A stretch of DNA of 64,000 nucleotides from Ornithinimicrobium tianjinense (GCF_014636495.1 NZ_BMEM01000001.1:186001-250000); one strand, 5' to 3'. Numbered from the stretch's first letter, positions 1 through 11,428 are shown. Notes: generated by a model not told the origin, from the letters alone. Translations and numbers: made by a program.

Positions 1-180
1 GACCGGGCCAAGGCCGGGCGCGGCGAGAAGTCGTCGTCCTCGTCCGCCTCCGACGAGACGGAGGACGGCGAGGACGAGAAGCCGGCCGCCAAGAAGGCCG
101 CGGCCAGGAAGACGACCGCCCGCAAGAGCGCCGCGAAGAAGCCGGCCGAGAAGAAGACCGCGGAGAAGAAGGCCGGCTGA
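1..180 (+). CDS. C-terminal tail of a Lys/Ala-rich (histone H1-like) protein, partial
   Basis: The first 59 codons read in frame 1 to a TGA at 178-180, so this is the 3' end of a gene starting left of the window. The visible part has a Ser/Glu/Asp-rich stretch (residues about 11-27) followed by a strongly basic tail of repeated AAKK, ARK and EKK units ending in KKAG. Such tails are known from actinobacterial nucleoid proteins (HupB-type) and from some other nucleic-acid-binding proteins, where they bind DNA or RNA non-specifically. No folded domain lies inside the window, so the family cannot be named. Lsr2 or HU near clpC would fit gene order in relatives, but that is inference only. Confidence 0.6.
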   Translation, partial: DRAKAGRGEKSSSSSASDETEDGEDEKPAAKKAAARKTTARKSAAKKPAEKKTAEKKAG

Positions 181-203
181 GCCCCGGCCGGCGCCCCGCG
201 CCG

Positions 204-236
204 GTCAGGTCAGTCAGGTCAGGTCAGTCAGGTCAG
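204..236. repeat. 14-bp tandem repeat, about 2.4 copies
   Basis: The unit GTCAGGTCAGTCAG occurs at 204-217 and 218-231, with a partial third copy to 236. It fills the gap between two convergent genes, and the stop codon of the reverse-strand lipoprotein gene (233-235) falls inside it. It looks like slippage-type microsatellite DNA. Confidence 0.8.
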
Positions 237-877
237 GGGGCGGTGGTGGCGGCCGCCTGGTCCTTGATGGCCTGCTTCGGCGCGCAGCCGAGGGACTTGT
301 CCAGGCTCTGCGCTGCGCCGGCGAGCGTTGCGCGCAGGTTGGCGGTCGTGGCCTCGTCGACCTCGCCCGAGAGCTGCTCGGCGACGAGGGTGTAGGGCGC
401 CTGGTCGGCGCGGTCGGTGGCGCCGGGCGCCATACAGCTGGTCAGGCCGGTGACCAGGCCGGGGGAGACGTAGGACAGGCCGAGGTACTCCGGCCCCGGG
501 CGGACGCCGTCGGCGGCCTCGGCGCGCTCGCGGGCCTCGGCGCGGGCCTCCTCGCCGATGAGGATGGACACCCGCATCACCGGCTCCTGCTCACCCTTGC
601 CGCCGTTGAGGACCTCGCAGGCCCAGCCGTCCTCGTCGTCCTGCACGACCAGCTCGCGCGGCGACTCCGCCGTCGTGCCCACCGCGGCGTCGATGGCCTT
701 CGGCGCGACGTACTGGCAGAACCAGCCGCTGTCGGGCGCGCTCCCCTCGAGGCCGTCGTCGGTGGTGACCACGGCGTCGTCGGTCGTGGGGGTCTCCCGG
801 GCGGGGTCCTCCGAGGTGCAGGCGGACAGGGCGAGGGCGGCCACGGCGGGCAGCGTGAGCAGGCGGAGCGTGCGCAT
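233..877 (-). CDS. Secreted lipoprotein of unknown function
   Basis: Predicted 214 residues. The N-terminus is a lipoprotein signal: a basic start (MRTLRLL), a hydrophobic core and a lipobox LSAC with the lipidated Cys at residue 20. A Thr/Asp-rich linker (about 22-45) leads to a domain with four Cys (FCQY, WACEV, SCMAP, GCAP) that could form two disulfides on the outer face of the membrane. The start at 877 was chosen because the signal peptide begins there; the reading frame upstream is open but has no signal character. The downstream neighbour is convergent, so it is probably a single-gene transcript. I do not recognise the domain. Confidence 0.8.
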   Translation of the reverse strand: MRTLRLLTLPAVAALALSACTSEDPARETPTTDDAVVTTDDGLEGSAPDSGWFCQYVAPKAIDAAVGTTAESPRELVVQDDEDGWACEVLNGGKGEQEPVMRVSILIGEEARAEARERAEAADGVRPGPEYLGLSYVSPGLVTGLTSCMAPGATDRADQAPYTLVAEQLSGEVDEATTANLRATLAGAAQSLDKSLGCAPKQAIKDQAAATTAP

Positions 878-915
878 GGGCCGACATGCTAAGCCGTGCG
901 GCTGGTGGCTCCCGT

Positions 916-1668
916 TCAGCCGCGCCCCAGCAGGGTCCCGCCGTTGACCTGCAGGATCTGCCCGGTCGTCCACCCGGCGTCCGGCGAGGCGAGGTAGGCG
1001 ACCGCGGCCGCCACCTCCTCCGGCGTGCCGGGACGCCCCGCCGGGATCGGCCGCACGCGGTCGTCCACGATCGTGGGGTCGTCGGCGATCCGCTGCTCCC
1101 AGAACTGCGTGTCGGGCACGAAGCCGGGCGCGACCGCGTTGACGGTGATCCCCTCGGGCGCCAGCCGGGTGGCGCGGTCGAGGACCCAGGCGTTGACCGC
1201 GGCCTTCGCGGCCCCGTAGGAGCCCGACCCCCGCAGCGCGGCGATCGAGCTCATCGCGACGATCCGGGCCCCCGGCCGGGTGAGGTGGTCGGTCAGCGCG
1301 TGCGCGAGCAGGACGGTGCTGAGCACGTTGCCGTCGAAGTCGGCCCGCCAGGCCTCGGCGATGTCGGCCAGCGAGCCCGTGGCGCCCACGCCGTAGTTGC
1401 CGCCCGCGTTGGCGACCAGCACGTCGATGGTGGGCCCCTGGCGCAGCGTCGCCGCCAGGCCCTCCACCGCCGCGGGGTCGGTGAGGTCGCATGAGTATGT
1501 CGTGACGTCCGCCTGCGGGTCGCTACGCCGCAGCTCGTCCGCGGCGTCGCCCAGGACCTGCTCGCGCCGGCCGACCAGGACCAGGGCGGGCCGCTCGGCC
1601 AGCAGCGTGCGGGCGACGGCCAGGCCGATGCCGGTGCCGCCGCCGGTGATGAGGATGCGTCGGGTCAT
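916..1668 (-). CDS. Short-chain dehydrogenase/reductase (SDR)
   Basis: A 250-residue classical SDR that should oxidise or reduce a small alcohol/ketone with NAD(P)H. The N-terminal cofactor motif TGGGTGIG is at residues 8-15, NAG of the central strand is present, and the catalytic set is Ser in AMSSIA and YGAAK (Tyr, Lys). The C-terminus has the usual VNGG. The start at 1668 places the Rossmann motif at the normal distance; an upstream in-frame Met at 1734 would add 22 residues unlike the family. It is divergent from clpC. The substrate cannot be read from sequence; FabG-like acyl reductases and sugar dehydrogenases share this layout. Confidence 0.85.
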   Translation of the reverse strand: MTRRILITGGGTGIGLAVARTLLAERPALVLVGRREQVLGDAADELRRSDPQADVTTYSCDLTDPAAVEGLAATLRQGPTIDVLVANAGGNYGVGATGSLADIAEAWRADFDGNVLSTVLLAHALTDHLTRPGARIVAMSSIAALRGSGSYGAAKAAVNAWVLDRATRLAPEGITVNAVAPGFVPDTQFWEQRIADDPTIVDDRVRPIPAGRPGTPEEVAAAVAYLASPDAGWTTGQILQVNGGTLLGRG

Positions 1669-1752
1669 CCCCGGGACGCTAGCGGAGGGCGCCCGGATTC
1701 CGCCGGGGGCGAACACGGCATACCGGAGGAACACCTGGGGGTGAACGGGACG

Positions 1753-1779
1753 TTGTGGCAGGCAGACGCGACGTAGAGT
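1753..1779 (+). promoter_or_regulatory. Possible clpC promoter
   Basis: TTGTGG at 1753-1758 and TAGAGT at 1774-1779 resemble -35/-10 hexamers, but the 15-nt spacer is short. They lie in the gap between the divergent SDR gene and clpC, about 67 nt before the clpC start. No convincing CtsR, HspR or ClgR box was seen. Confidence 0.3.
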
Positions 1780-1846
1780 GGATGCACGCCCGTGAGCGGG
1801 AGGACCGCCACCCGCCGCGTGCCACGACGGAACTCAAGGAGTGACG

Positions 1847-4420
<2,574 letters not shown>

Positions 4421-4444
4421 CGGTCGGCACCGCATACCCCACCA

Positions 4445-4482
4445 GCGACGGGGCGCTCCGCACACGCGGGGCGCCCCGTCGC
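4445..4482 (+). terminator. Hairpin after clpC
   Basis: Perfect 12-bp inverted repeat GCGACGGGGCGC (4445-4456) with GCGCCCCGTCGC (4471-4482) and a 14-nt loop, 25 bp past the clpC stop. No T-tract follows, as is common in high-GC actinobacteria. Confidence 0.7.
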
Positions 4483-4545
4483 CGTGTCATGCCCCGGCCC
4501 GCGCGCATGGTCCGGGGGCCTCGCGGGCCCGGTTAGGGTTGCGCC

Positions 4546-5598
4546 ATGACCCTGCGCGACGCGAACCCTGACGAGCTGGCCCGCTGGGACGACCTGGTGT
4601 GGGGCGCGCCAGGCGGCGTCGACCTCATGCAGCTGCCCCCCTACGCCGAGATCAAGTCCGGCTCGTGGTCGGCGCACCGCCAGGTGATCCACAGCGTGCC
4701 CGGGCACCCGGACGTGCCCGTCCTCTACCTGATCAAGAAGGTGCCCCCGTTCGGCCAGCTCTGGTACGCCCCGATGGGCCCGCGCGTCACCGACACCGCG
4801 CACTTCCGCGCGATCTGCGAGGACCTGCGCTCCTCGGGCGCGTTCGCGGTGATCATGGAGCCGTCGATCCCCGCCGAGGGGCCGCAGACGCGTGCGGAGC
4901 TGATCGCCTCCACCCCGGGGCTGGAGGACTTCATCTACCTCCAGCAGGGCAACCACACCGTCTTCATCGACCTGACCCCGTCGGAGGAGGAGCTGCTCGC
5001 GTCCTTCCGCCAGCGGGCCCGTCGCTCGATCCGCAAGGCCTCCGACGCCGTCATCGAGCACCGGACCGACGACGAGGCGCTCGAGGCCTTCTGGACGCTC
5101 TACGCGCCGACGGTGGAGCGCGCCGGACTGCCGCTGCGGCCCAAGGACTACTACCTCAAGGCCTGGCGCCTCTACCGCGACCTCGGCCAGGGCCACGTCG
5201 TCCTGGGCTACTCCTCGCCGGAGGTCACCGAGCCCGAGGCGGGCGCCTACATCTGGAAGCACCGCGACCACGGCTACTACCGCGATGGCGGCTCCGTCCG
5301 CACGCCGGCAGCCAACGGGCTGCAGTACCGCGTCCAGTGGGAGGCGATGCGCTGGTGCAAGGAGCACGGCGCCACGACCTACGACCTCTTCGGTATGCCG
5401 CCCAGCTGGCTCCTCGAGGACGAGTCCCACCAGCTGCACGGGCTCGTGCAGTTCAAGACCGCGTTCAGCACCGAGGTCAGCGATACGGTCGGCACGGTCC
5501 GCCTGGTGCTCGACCCTCTGCGCACGAAGGCGTGGGACCAGCTGGGGCTGCGCGTCTACAGCCGTCTCACGCGGCGCAGCAACCCGCTCTTCTACTGA
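4546..5598 (+). CDS. FemAB-type peptidoglycan aminoacyltransferase (copy 1)
   Basis: A 350-residue member of the FemABX family, which adds amino acids from aminoacyl-tRNA to the stem peptide of lipid II on the inner face of the membrane and so builds the interpeptide bridge. Family-like features are the DLMQLPPYAEIK start, KKVPPFGQLWYAPMGP in the first GNAT-like half, the RRSIRKA basic patch and the C-terminal YDLFGMPP core. There is no transmembrane segment. A -10-like TAGGGT at 4534-4539 lies 6 nt before the ATG, suggesting a leaderless mRNA. It is first of three related genes in a row; it is convergent with copy 2. Which residue is transferred cannot be told. Confidence 0.88.
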   Translation: MTLRDANPDELARWDDLVWGAPGGVDLMQLPPYAEIKSGSWSAHRQVIHSVPGHPDVPVLYLIKKVPPFGQLWYAPMGPRVTDTAHFRAICEDLRSSGAFAVIMEPSIPAEGPQTRAELIASTPGLEDFIYLQQGNHTVFIDLTPSEEELLASFRQRARRSIRKASDAVIEHRTDDEALEAFWTLYAPTVERAGLPLRPKDYYLKAWRLYRDLGQGHVVLGYSSPEVTEPEAGAYIWKHRDHGYYRDGGSVRTPAANGLQYRVQWEAMRWCKEHGATTYDLFGMPPSWLLEDESHQLHGLVQFKTAFSTEVSDTVGTVRLVLDPLRTKAWDQLGLRVYSRLTRRSNPLFY

Positions 5599-5613
5599 TC
5601 TCCCGGCGGCGGG

Positions 5614-6672
5614 TCACCAGAAGGCGTCGCCCGGTTCGCGGCGCTGCAGCCGGGTGACGACCCGCTGCCCGATCCGCTGCCACATGGCATACCGGCGAGG
5701 GCGCAGGACGAGGTCCCAGGCGCCGACCCAGTCGGTGACCTCCTTGGTGAAGCCGCGCTTGAAGACGCCCAGCCCGTGGCGCAGGTCGCTCTTGTCGTCG
5801 AGCCGCGTGCTGTGGGGGGTGCCGACGAGGTCGTAGGTGCGCGCGCCCTGCTCGATCGCCCAGCGCATCCCCTCGTACTGCACGAGTTGGCTGACGCCCG
5901 GCACCGGGCGGTCGCGCACGCTCGCACCCTCCTTGTAGGCCGCGACGTCGCCGATCACGGTCACCAGCGCCCAGGCGACCATCTCGCCGTCCACGCGGGC
6001 CACGATCGGCTGCGCCACGCCCGCGCGCACCATGGTCCGCCAGGACTCGACGAAGTAGTCCTTGCCGCGCACGCCGAGCCCCTGGTCGCGGACGACGCCC
6101 TCCCAGAGCGTCCACATCTGCTCGTAGGTCTCGTCGGTGTCTGCGGCGCGCTCGACCTCCACGCCGTCACGGATGGCCCGTCGGACCATGTTGCGCGTCT
6201 TGGACGGGTAGGTGCCCATCAGCTCGTCCTCGGACCCGGGCAGCGCGTGGACGACCGTGGAGGAGTGCGGCTGGACCGGATCGGTGCGCACCAGACCCAG
6301 GGCCTCCAGGGCGGCGACCGACTCCGGCGTCTCCCGGATCTCCGGCTCGACCTTCACGAACAGGACGCCCTCACGCTCGGCGGCCTCGCGCAGGTCCTCC
6401 AGGACCGGGCGCAGCGCCTCGACGGTGTCGACGCACGGGCCCTTGGGCAGGTACCACACCGTGCCGAACCCGGGAGCCTTCTTGCTGTGGATCGTCATCG
6501 CCAGGGGCGAGCCGTCGGGGAGCCGGCCCACGGCATACCGGGGCGTCCAGCGGGCCATCCGCTTGACCTGGCCGAGCGCATGGCTCTGGTAGACGTTGCC
6601 CCCGGTCGGGGTGGCGGCGATCTGCGCGTCCCAGTCGGTCGCCGACGGGGAGCTCACGAAGGTCAGGGGCAT
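5614..6672 (-). CDS. FemAB-type peptidoglycan aminoacyltransferase (copy 2)
   Basis: A 352-residue FemABX paralogue on the reverse strand. It shows the same plan: QSHALGQVKRMARW near the start, KKAPGFGTVWYLPKGP, the SKTRNMVRRAIRDGVEVE motif of the tRNA/lipid-binding region and YDLVGTPHS near the C-terminus. Its start is only 33 bp from that of copy 3, so the two share a divergent control region; its 3' end faces copy 1 with 15 bp between stops. Role in interpeptide bridge synthesis is from the family; substrate is unknown. Confidence 0.88.
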   Translation of the reverse strand: MPLTFVSSPSATDWDAQIAATPTGGNVYQSHALGQVKRMARWTPRYAVGRLPDGSPLAMTIHSKKAPGFGTVWYLPKGPCVDTVEALRPVLEDLREAAEREGVLFVKVEPEIRETPESVAALEALGLVRTDPVQPHSSTVVHALPGSEDELMGTYPSKTRNMVRRAIRDGVEVERAADTDETYEQMWTLWEGVVRDQGLGVRGKDYFVESWRTMVRAGVAQPIVARVDGEMVAWALVTVIGDVAAYKEGASVRDRPVPGVSQLVQYEGMRWAIEQGARTYDLVGTPHSTRLDDKSDLRHGLGVFKRGFTKEVTDWVGAWDLVLRPRRYAMWQRIGQRVVTRLQRREPGDAFW

Positions 6673-6705
6673 GGCGCCACCCTAACGGCCGGGTAGCGTG
6701 GGGGC

Positions 6706-7809
6706 GTGCCCGTCCTCGACCTCACCGACCCCGCCGCGACCGACCGCTACTCGGAGTTCGTGCGCTCCCACCCCCGGCGCTCGCTCACCCAGGACCTGCG
6801 GTGGGGGATCGTCAAGGACGACTGGGGCCAGGAGGCGGTCTACGTCGAGGAGGACGGCCGGATCGTCGCCGCGATGACCGTCCTGGTGCGTCGCCTGCCG
6901 GGTGGCTTCTCGGTGCTGTACGCCCCCCGCGGCCCCCTCGTGGACTGGGACGACAAGGAGATGGTGCGCCGGATCCTGGCCGAGGCCGACCCGCTCGTGC
7001 GCACGCACCGCGCGATCATGCTGCGCATCGACCCCGAGGTGCCCTTCAGCGAGGAGCTGGACACGTGGATGCGGGCCCAGCCGCGCTGGGTCGTCAAGAA
7101 CGTCGGTGCGGGCAAGGACGACATCATCCAGCCGCGCTACACGATGATCGTCTACCTGCGCGACGAGGACGGTCAGTCCCTCACCGAGGAGGCGCTGATG
7201 AAGAAGTACGACGGGAGCGCGCGCAACCGCGTCCGCACCGGGAAGAAAAAGGGTGTCTACACCGTCGACGGCGAGACCGACGCGGACCTGGCGACCTTCC
7301 ACGAGATCTACAGCCACATGGCGCGGCGCAACGAGATCACCGCCCGGGACCTGCCGTACTTCCACCGGATGCGCGAGGCGTTCGGGGAGCGGATGCGGGT
7401 GGTGCACGCGCGGCACGAGGACGACACGCTCGCCTCCTCCGTGACGATCGACTACTACGGCAAGCTCTACTACCTCTACGCGGGGTCCAACGACCTCAAG
7501 CGCAACCTGGGACCCAACCAGGTGATGAACCACGACCTCATGGCGTGGGGCCTGACCGTCGGCGCCGAGTCCTACGACATGGGCGGCGTGTTCGCCCTCG
7601 ACAGCTCCGACGGGCTCTACGTCTTCAAGAAGGCGTTCTGCAAGGGGGACGGCGGCGCGACGGAGTTCATCGGCGAGATCGACATCGTCCACCACCCCGT
7701 CCTGTATGCCGTGCTCGCCCACGCCCTCCCGCGCGTGCAGCACGCCCGCCGGGCCGTGTCGGCCCGCGTCTCCCAGGCCCGCAAGAAGCTCGCCGCTCCC
7801 CGCTCCTGA
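6706..7809 (+). CDS. FemAB-type peptidoglycan aminoacyltransferase (copy 3)
   Basis: Third FemABX protein in this cluster, 367 residues. Motifs parallel copies 1 and 2: LTQDLRWGIVKDDW, YAPRGPLVDW, a GSARNRVRTGKKKG basic segment and YDMGGVFALD near the C-terminus, followed by a basic tail. The GTG start at 6706 has TAGCGT at 6694-6699, 6 nt upstream, so a leaderless transcript is likely. Divergent from copy 2. The GKKKG stretch and longer Arg/Lys-rich tail (last about 30 residues) differ from the other two, which may mean a different step of the bridge. Confidence 0.87.
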   Translation: MPVLDLTDPAATDRYSEFVRSHPRRSLTQDLRWGIVKDDWGQEAVYVEEDGRIVAAMTVLVRRLPGGFSVLYAPRGPLVDWDDKEMVRRILAEADPLVRTHRAIMLRIDPEVPFSEELDTWMRAQPRWVVKNVGAGKDDIIQPRYTMIVYLRDEDGQSLTEEALMKKYDGSARNRVRTGKKKGVYTVDGETDADLATFHEIYSHMARRNEITARDLPYFHRMREAFGERMRVVHARHEDDTLASSVTIDYYGKLYYLYAGSNDLKRNLGPNQVMNHDLMAWGLTVGAESYDMGGVFALDSSDGLYVFKKAFCKGDGGATEFIGEIDIVHHPVLYAVLAHALPRVQHARRAVSARVSQARKKLAAPRS

Positions 7810-7852
7810 CCGCCCACCCCTCTCAGCGCCACCGAGCGCGTGGAGTGGTTGG

Positions 7853-8743
7853 TCACCCGGGGAGCCGGAACCGGTCTCCCTCCAGAGGCTCGACGAGGCC
7901 GTCGGCCACGAGGGCGTCCAGACAGCGGTCACGCTGCGCCTCGTCCTCCCACACCGCACGCAGCTGCGCGCCGCTGACCGGGCCGGGGCTGTCGCGCAGC
8001 AACTGCACCATCCGGCCACGACACTGTCGGTCGGTGCCCTCCCACCTCTGCCCGCGCCGGGGTGGGCCGTCGTAGGTCGGCGAGCCGGCCAGCCGCCAAC
8101 GGCACAGGTGGGCGACCGGGCACTCGGCGCACCGCGGAGCGCGTGCGGTGCACACCAGCGCACCCAGCTCCATCACGGCGACGTTCCAGGTCGCGGCGTC
8201 GGTGTCGTCGTCCGGCAGCAGCGCCGTGGCCAGGTCGACCTCCGCGCGCGTGAGCGCGGGCGCGGGGAGCGCGTCGCCGGTGACGGCCCGCGCGTGCACC
8301 CTGCGCACGTTGGTGTCCACCACCGTGGCGCGCGCACCGAAGGCGAAGGCGGCCACCGCGGCAGCCGTGTAGTCGCCGACCCCCGGGAGCGTCCGCAATG
8401 TCGCCTCGTCCCCGGGCACCGCACCGCCGTGCGCGTCGCGGATCGCCGCGGCCGCGGCGTGCAGCCGCAGGGCACGTCGCGGATAGCCGAGCCGGCCCCA
8501 CTCCCGCACGGCGTCTCCAGGAGTGGCGGCCGCGAGGTCGGAAGGGCTGGGCCACAACGACATCCAGCGCTCCCACACCGGCAGCACCCGGGCCACCGGC
8601 GTCTGCTGCAGCATCACCTCGGAGACCAGCACGCCCCAGGGCGAGCGCTGCGGGAGGCGCCAGGGCAGATCGCGCTGGTGCGCGGCATACCAGTCCAGGA
8701 CAGGGCGGTGCAGCCGCCGTCCGGCGGAGGTCGGGTGCGGCAC
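7853..8743 (-). CDS. mutY: A/G-specific adenine DNA glycosylase MutY
   Basis: Base-excision repair enzyme (296 aa) removing adenine opposite 8-oxoguanine. Visible: catalytic Glu42 in SEVMLQQT, the HhH hairpin LPGVGDYT, catalytic Asp143 in VVDTNVRRV, and the 4Fe-4S loop C-x6-C-x2-C-x5-C (CTARAPRC, AEC, PVAHLC). After the cluster there is only about 90 residues with a small winged-helix look, so the NUDIX-like 8-oxoG recognition domain of E. coli MutY is reduced or replaced. The GTG start shares one base with the disA stop (TAGTG), a sign of translational coupling. Confidence 0.93.
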   Translation of the reverse strand: MPHPTSAGRRLHRPVLDWYAAHQRDLPWRLPQRSPWGVLVSEVMLQQTPVARVLPVWERWMSLWPSPSDLAAATPGDAVREWGRLGYPRRALRLHAAAAAIRDAHGGAVPGDEATLRTLPGVGDYTAAAVAAFAFGARATVVDTNVRRVHARAVTGDALPAPALTRAEVDLATALLPDDDTDAATWNVAVMELGALVCTARAPRCAECPVAHLCRWRLAGSPTYDGPPRRGQRWEGTDRQCRGRMVQLLRDSPGPVSGAQLRAVWEDEAQRDRCLDALVADGLVEPLEGDRFRLPG

Positions 8744-9825
8744 TAGGAGTAGCGCTCGAGGATGGACGCCTCGGCCAGGCGCGACAGCCCCTCACGCACC
8801 GCGCGGGCCCGGGCCTCCCCGACGCCCTCGACCTCCATGAGGTCGTCCAGACCGGCGGACAGGAGGGCCTGGAAGGAGCCGAAGTGGTCGACCAGCCGGT
8901 CGACGATCGCCCCGGGCAGCCGCGGGATCCGGTGCAGGAGACGGTATCCGGACGGGGTCAGGCTGTGGTGGTCCATGCCGTCGCCGATAATCGTGATGCC
9001 CATGCAGCGGGCCACCGCGCCCAGGTCGAGCAGCTCGGTGCTGTCCAGCTCGCCGAGGGCGGCCATGACCTGAGCGGGATCCGGCTCGCCGTCCCCGCTG
9101 GTCGCGTAGTCGCGGATGACGAGCTCGCGGTCGCGGCCGATGCCTCCGGTCAGCTCCTCCAGCTGCAGCCCCACGAGGCGACCGTCGACGCCGAGCTCCA
9201 CGACGTACTGCTCGATCTCGGAGCTGATCCGGCTGACCATCTCCAGGCGTTGGAGGACGGCCGCGACCTCGCGGACGGTGACGAGATCCTCGATCTCCAG
9301 GGCGGAGAGGTTGGCGGTGACCTCGTCGAGGCGGGCGCGGTAGCGCTCGAGGGTCTGCAGCGCCTGGTTGGCCTGCGCGAGGATCTGCGTGCGCGCCTCC
9401 AGCACGTGGCGCAGCCCACCGACGTAGAGCGCCACGATGGACATCGACTTGCTCACCGAGATGACGGGCATGTGCGTCTGCTGGGCGACCCGCTCGGCGG
9501 TGCGATGACGAGTCCCGCTCTCGCGGGTCTCGATCGAAGGGTCCGGCACCAGCTGGCTCGCGGCCCGCAGGATGCGCGTGCCCTCTCGGTTGAGGATGAT
9601 GGCGCCGTCCATCTTGGCCAGCTCGCGCAGCCGGGTGGCGGAGAACTCGACGTCCAGCTCGAAGCCGCCGGTGCTGATCGACTCGACCACGCGGTCGTTG
9701 CCGAGCACGATGAGCGCGCCGGTGCGGCCGCGCAGGATCCTCTCCAGCCCGTCGCGCAGGTCGGTGCCGGGCGCGACGGCCGCGAGGGTGGCGCGCAGGA
9801 TGTCCTCGTCGGTGCGTTCTGCCAC
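8743..9825 (-). CDS. disA: DNA integrity scanning diadenylate cyclase DisA
   Basis: Makes c-di-AMP from two ATP while scanning DNA for branched structures; 360 residues, usual length. N-terminal DAC domain has DGA (73-75) and RHR (106-108) with GTRHRTAERVAQQT; a long helical spine follows, then the C-terminal RuvA-like HhH domain (MEVEGVGEARARAV). It sits between radA and mutY, the standard actinobacterial repair neighbourhood. Its product is very probably the ligand of the riboswitch at 62.06-62.18 kb in this same window. Translationally coupled to mutY by a 1-nt overlap. Confidence 0.97.
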   Translation of the reverse strand: MAERTDEDILRATLAAVAPGTDLRDGLERILRGRTGALIVLGNDRVVESISTGGFELDVEFSATRLRELAKMDGAIILNREGTRILRAASQLVPDPSIETRESGTRHRTAERVAQQTHMPVISVSKSMSIVALYVGGLRHVLEARTQILAQANQALQTLERYRARLDEVTANLSALEIEDLVTVREVAAVLQRLEMVSRISSEIEQYVVELGVDGRLVGLQLEELTGGIGRDRELVIRDYATSGDGEPDPAQVMAALGELDSTELLDLGAVARCMGITIIGDGMDHHSLTPSGYRLLHRIPRLPGAIVDRLVDHFGSFQALLSAGLDDLMEVEGVGEARARAVREGLSRLAEASILERYS

Positions 9826-9846
9826 GTGGGCGACCCTTCTTCTCAG

Positions 9847-9884
9847 GAGCGCCGGAGGCGCTCGGTCGGCGTCCCCCCGCCGAC
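9847..9884 (-). promoter_or_regulatory. Two tandem hairpins in the disA leader
   Basis: GAGCGCC (9847-9853)/GGCGCTC (9857-9863) with a 3-nt loop, and GTCGGCG (9865-9871)/CGCCGAC (9878-9884) with a 6-nt loop, lie 1 nt apart inside the 190-bp gap between radA and disA. Upstream on the same strand TAGTAT (complement of 9899-9904) could be a -10 box, in which case both hairpins are in the 5' leader. They could instead end the radA transcript. Confidence 0.45.
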
Positions 9885-10015
9885 TGCTCTTCGCACGGAT
9901 ACTAGGCCGTCAGGACCGCCCGCAGCGTGCTCGCGGACCGATCCTGACCGATTCGTGACCAAGATCGCGCTGATCAGGACGTCGGGTCCGTGGCCACGTG
10001 GCCGGCGCGGACCGC

Positions 10016-11428
10016 TCAGTCCAGCAGGGACGGGGCGCGTCGGTCGGTGCTCGCCTGGGCGGCGGACACGACCAGGGCGACGGCGTCCGCGAGCGTGGGG
10101 ACCTCATGGACGCGCATCCCCGCCGGGGGCTGGCCCTCCGCGAGCGACCCGGTGGGCACGACCGCCTCGGTGAAGCCGATGCGGGCGGCCTCGGCGAGGC
10201 GGCGGGGCAGCCCGGTGACGGGGCGCAGGTCGCCCGCGAGGCCCACCTCGCCGACCGCGATCGTCCCGACGGGCAGGGCCAGGTCGAGCAGGGCGCTGGT
10301 GAGCGCCAGCGACAGGGCCAGGTCGGCCGCCGGCTCGCCCAGCCGGACGCCGCCCACCGTCGCGGCGTAGCAGTCGTGCCTGGCCAGCGGCACGCCCGCG
10401 CGCTGGCCCAGCACCGCCAGGACCATCGCCAACCGGGACGCGTCGAGCCCGCTGGTGGTGCGTCGCGGTGAGCCCGCCGACGCCTCGCTCACCAGCGCCT
10501 GCAGCTCGGCGACCAAAGGGCGTCGGCCCTCGAGCGTCACCGTGACGCAGGTGCCCGGCACCGGCCGGTCGCGAGAGGTCAGGAACAGCCCGCTGGGGTC
10601 GGGCAGCCCCACGATCCCCGAGTCGCCCAGGTCGAAGCAGCCCACCTCGTCGGTCGGGCCGAAGCGGTTCTTCACCGCGCGCACGAGCCGCAGCCGCGAG
10701 TGCCGCTCGCCCTCGAACTGCACGACCACGTCGACGAGGTGCTCCAGCACCCGCGGACCGGCGATCGAGCCGTCCTTGGTCACGTGGCCGATGAGGACGG
10801 CGGCGGTGCCCCGCCTCTTGGCGGCCTGGATGAGCGCGGAGGCGACCTCGCGCACCTGACCCACGTTGCCCGGCGCGCCGTCGACGTCGGCGGAGGCGAT
10901 GGTCTGCACGGAGTCGACGACGACGAGCGCGGGGTCGGCCTGCTCGATCTGGCCCAGCACCGTGCCGAGGTCGGTCTCGGAGGCGAGGTAGAGGGTGTCG
11001 GCCAGGGCGCCCACGCGCTCGGCGCGCAGCTTGACCTGGGCCGCCGACTCCTCGCCGGAGACGTAGAGCACGGACGCCCCCTCCCGCGCGGCCCGCGCGG
11101 CGACGTCCAGCGCCAGGGTGGACTTGCCGATCCCGGGCTCGCCGGCCATCAGCACGACCGCGCCGGGCACGATCCCGCCGCCCAGCACGCGGTCGAACTC
11201 GCCGACCCCCGTCGGCCGGGCCCGCGCCGTCTGCGCGTCGACCTCAGCGATGGGGACGGCCGGTCGCGCCGGGGCCACGGCACCGGTGCGGACCGCCGTC
11301 GGCGCGCCGTGCTCCACGACGGTGCCCCACGCCTGGCACTCGCCGCACCGACCCACCCACTTGACCGCCGTCCACCCGCACTCCGTGCACCGGTAGGACG
11401 GCTTGCTCCCGGACCTGCTGCTCGCCAC
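10016..11428 (-). CDS. radA: DNA repair protein RadA (Sms)
   Basis: RecA-like ATPase that drives branch migration during recombination (470 aa). Residues near 15-35 form a C4 zinc finger (CTEC...CGEC); Walker A is GEPGIGKST; the KNRFG motif typical of RadA is present; the C-terminal half is the Lon-protease-like domain. The GTG at 11428 was chosen because TACTGT (complement of 11436-11441) is a good -10 box 7 nt upstream, implying a leaderless mRNA; an upstream GTG at 11437 would overlap that box. Confidence 0.95.
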   Translation of the reverse strand: MASSRSGSKPSYRCTECGWTAVKWVGRCGECQAWGTVVEHGAPTAVRTGAVAPARPAVPIAEVDAQTARARPTGVGEFDRVLGGGIVPGAVVLMAGEPGIGKSTLALDVAARAAREGASVLYVSGEESAAQVKLRAERVGALADTLYLASETDLGTVLGQIEQADPALVVVDSVQTIASADVDGAPGNVGQVREVASALIQAAKRRGTAAVLIGHVTKDGSIAGPRVLEHLVDVVVQFEGERHSRLRLVRAVKNRFGPTDEVGCFDLGDSGIVGLPDPSGLFLTSRDRPVPGTCVTVTLEGRRPLVAELQALVSEASAGSPRRTTSGLDASRLAMVLAVLGQRAGVPLARHDCYAATVGGVRLGEPAADLALSLALTSALLDLALPVGTIAVGEVGLAGDLRPVTGLPRRLAEAARIGFTEAVVPTGSLAEGQPPAGMRVHEVPTLADAVALVVSAAQASTDRRAPSLLD

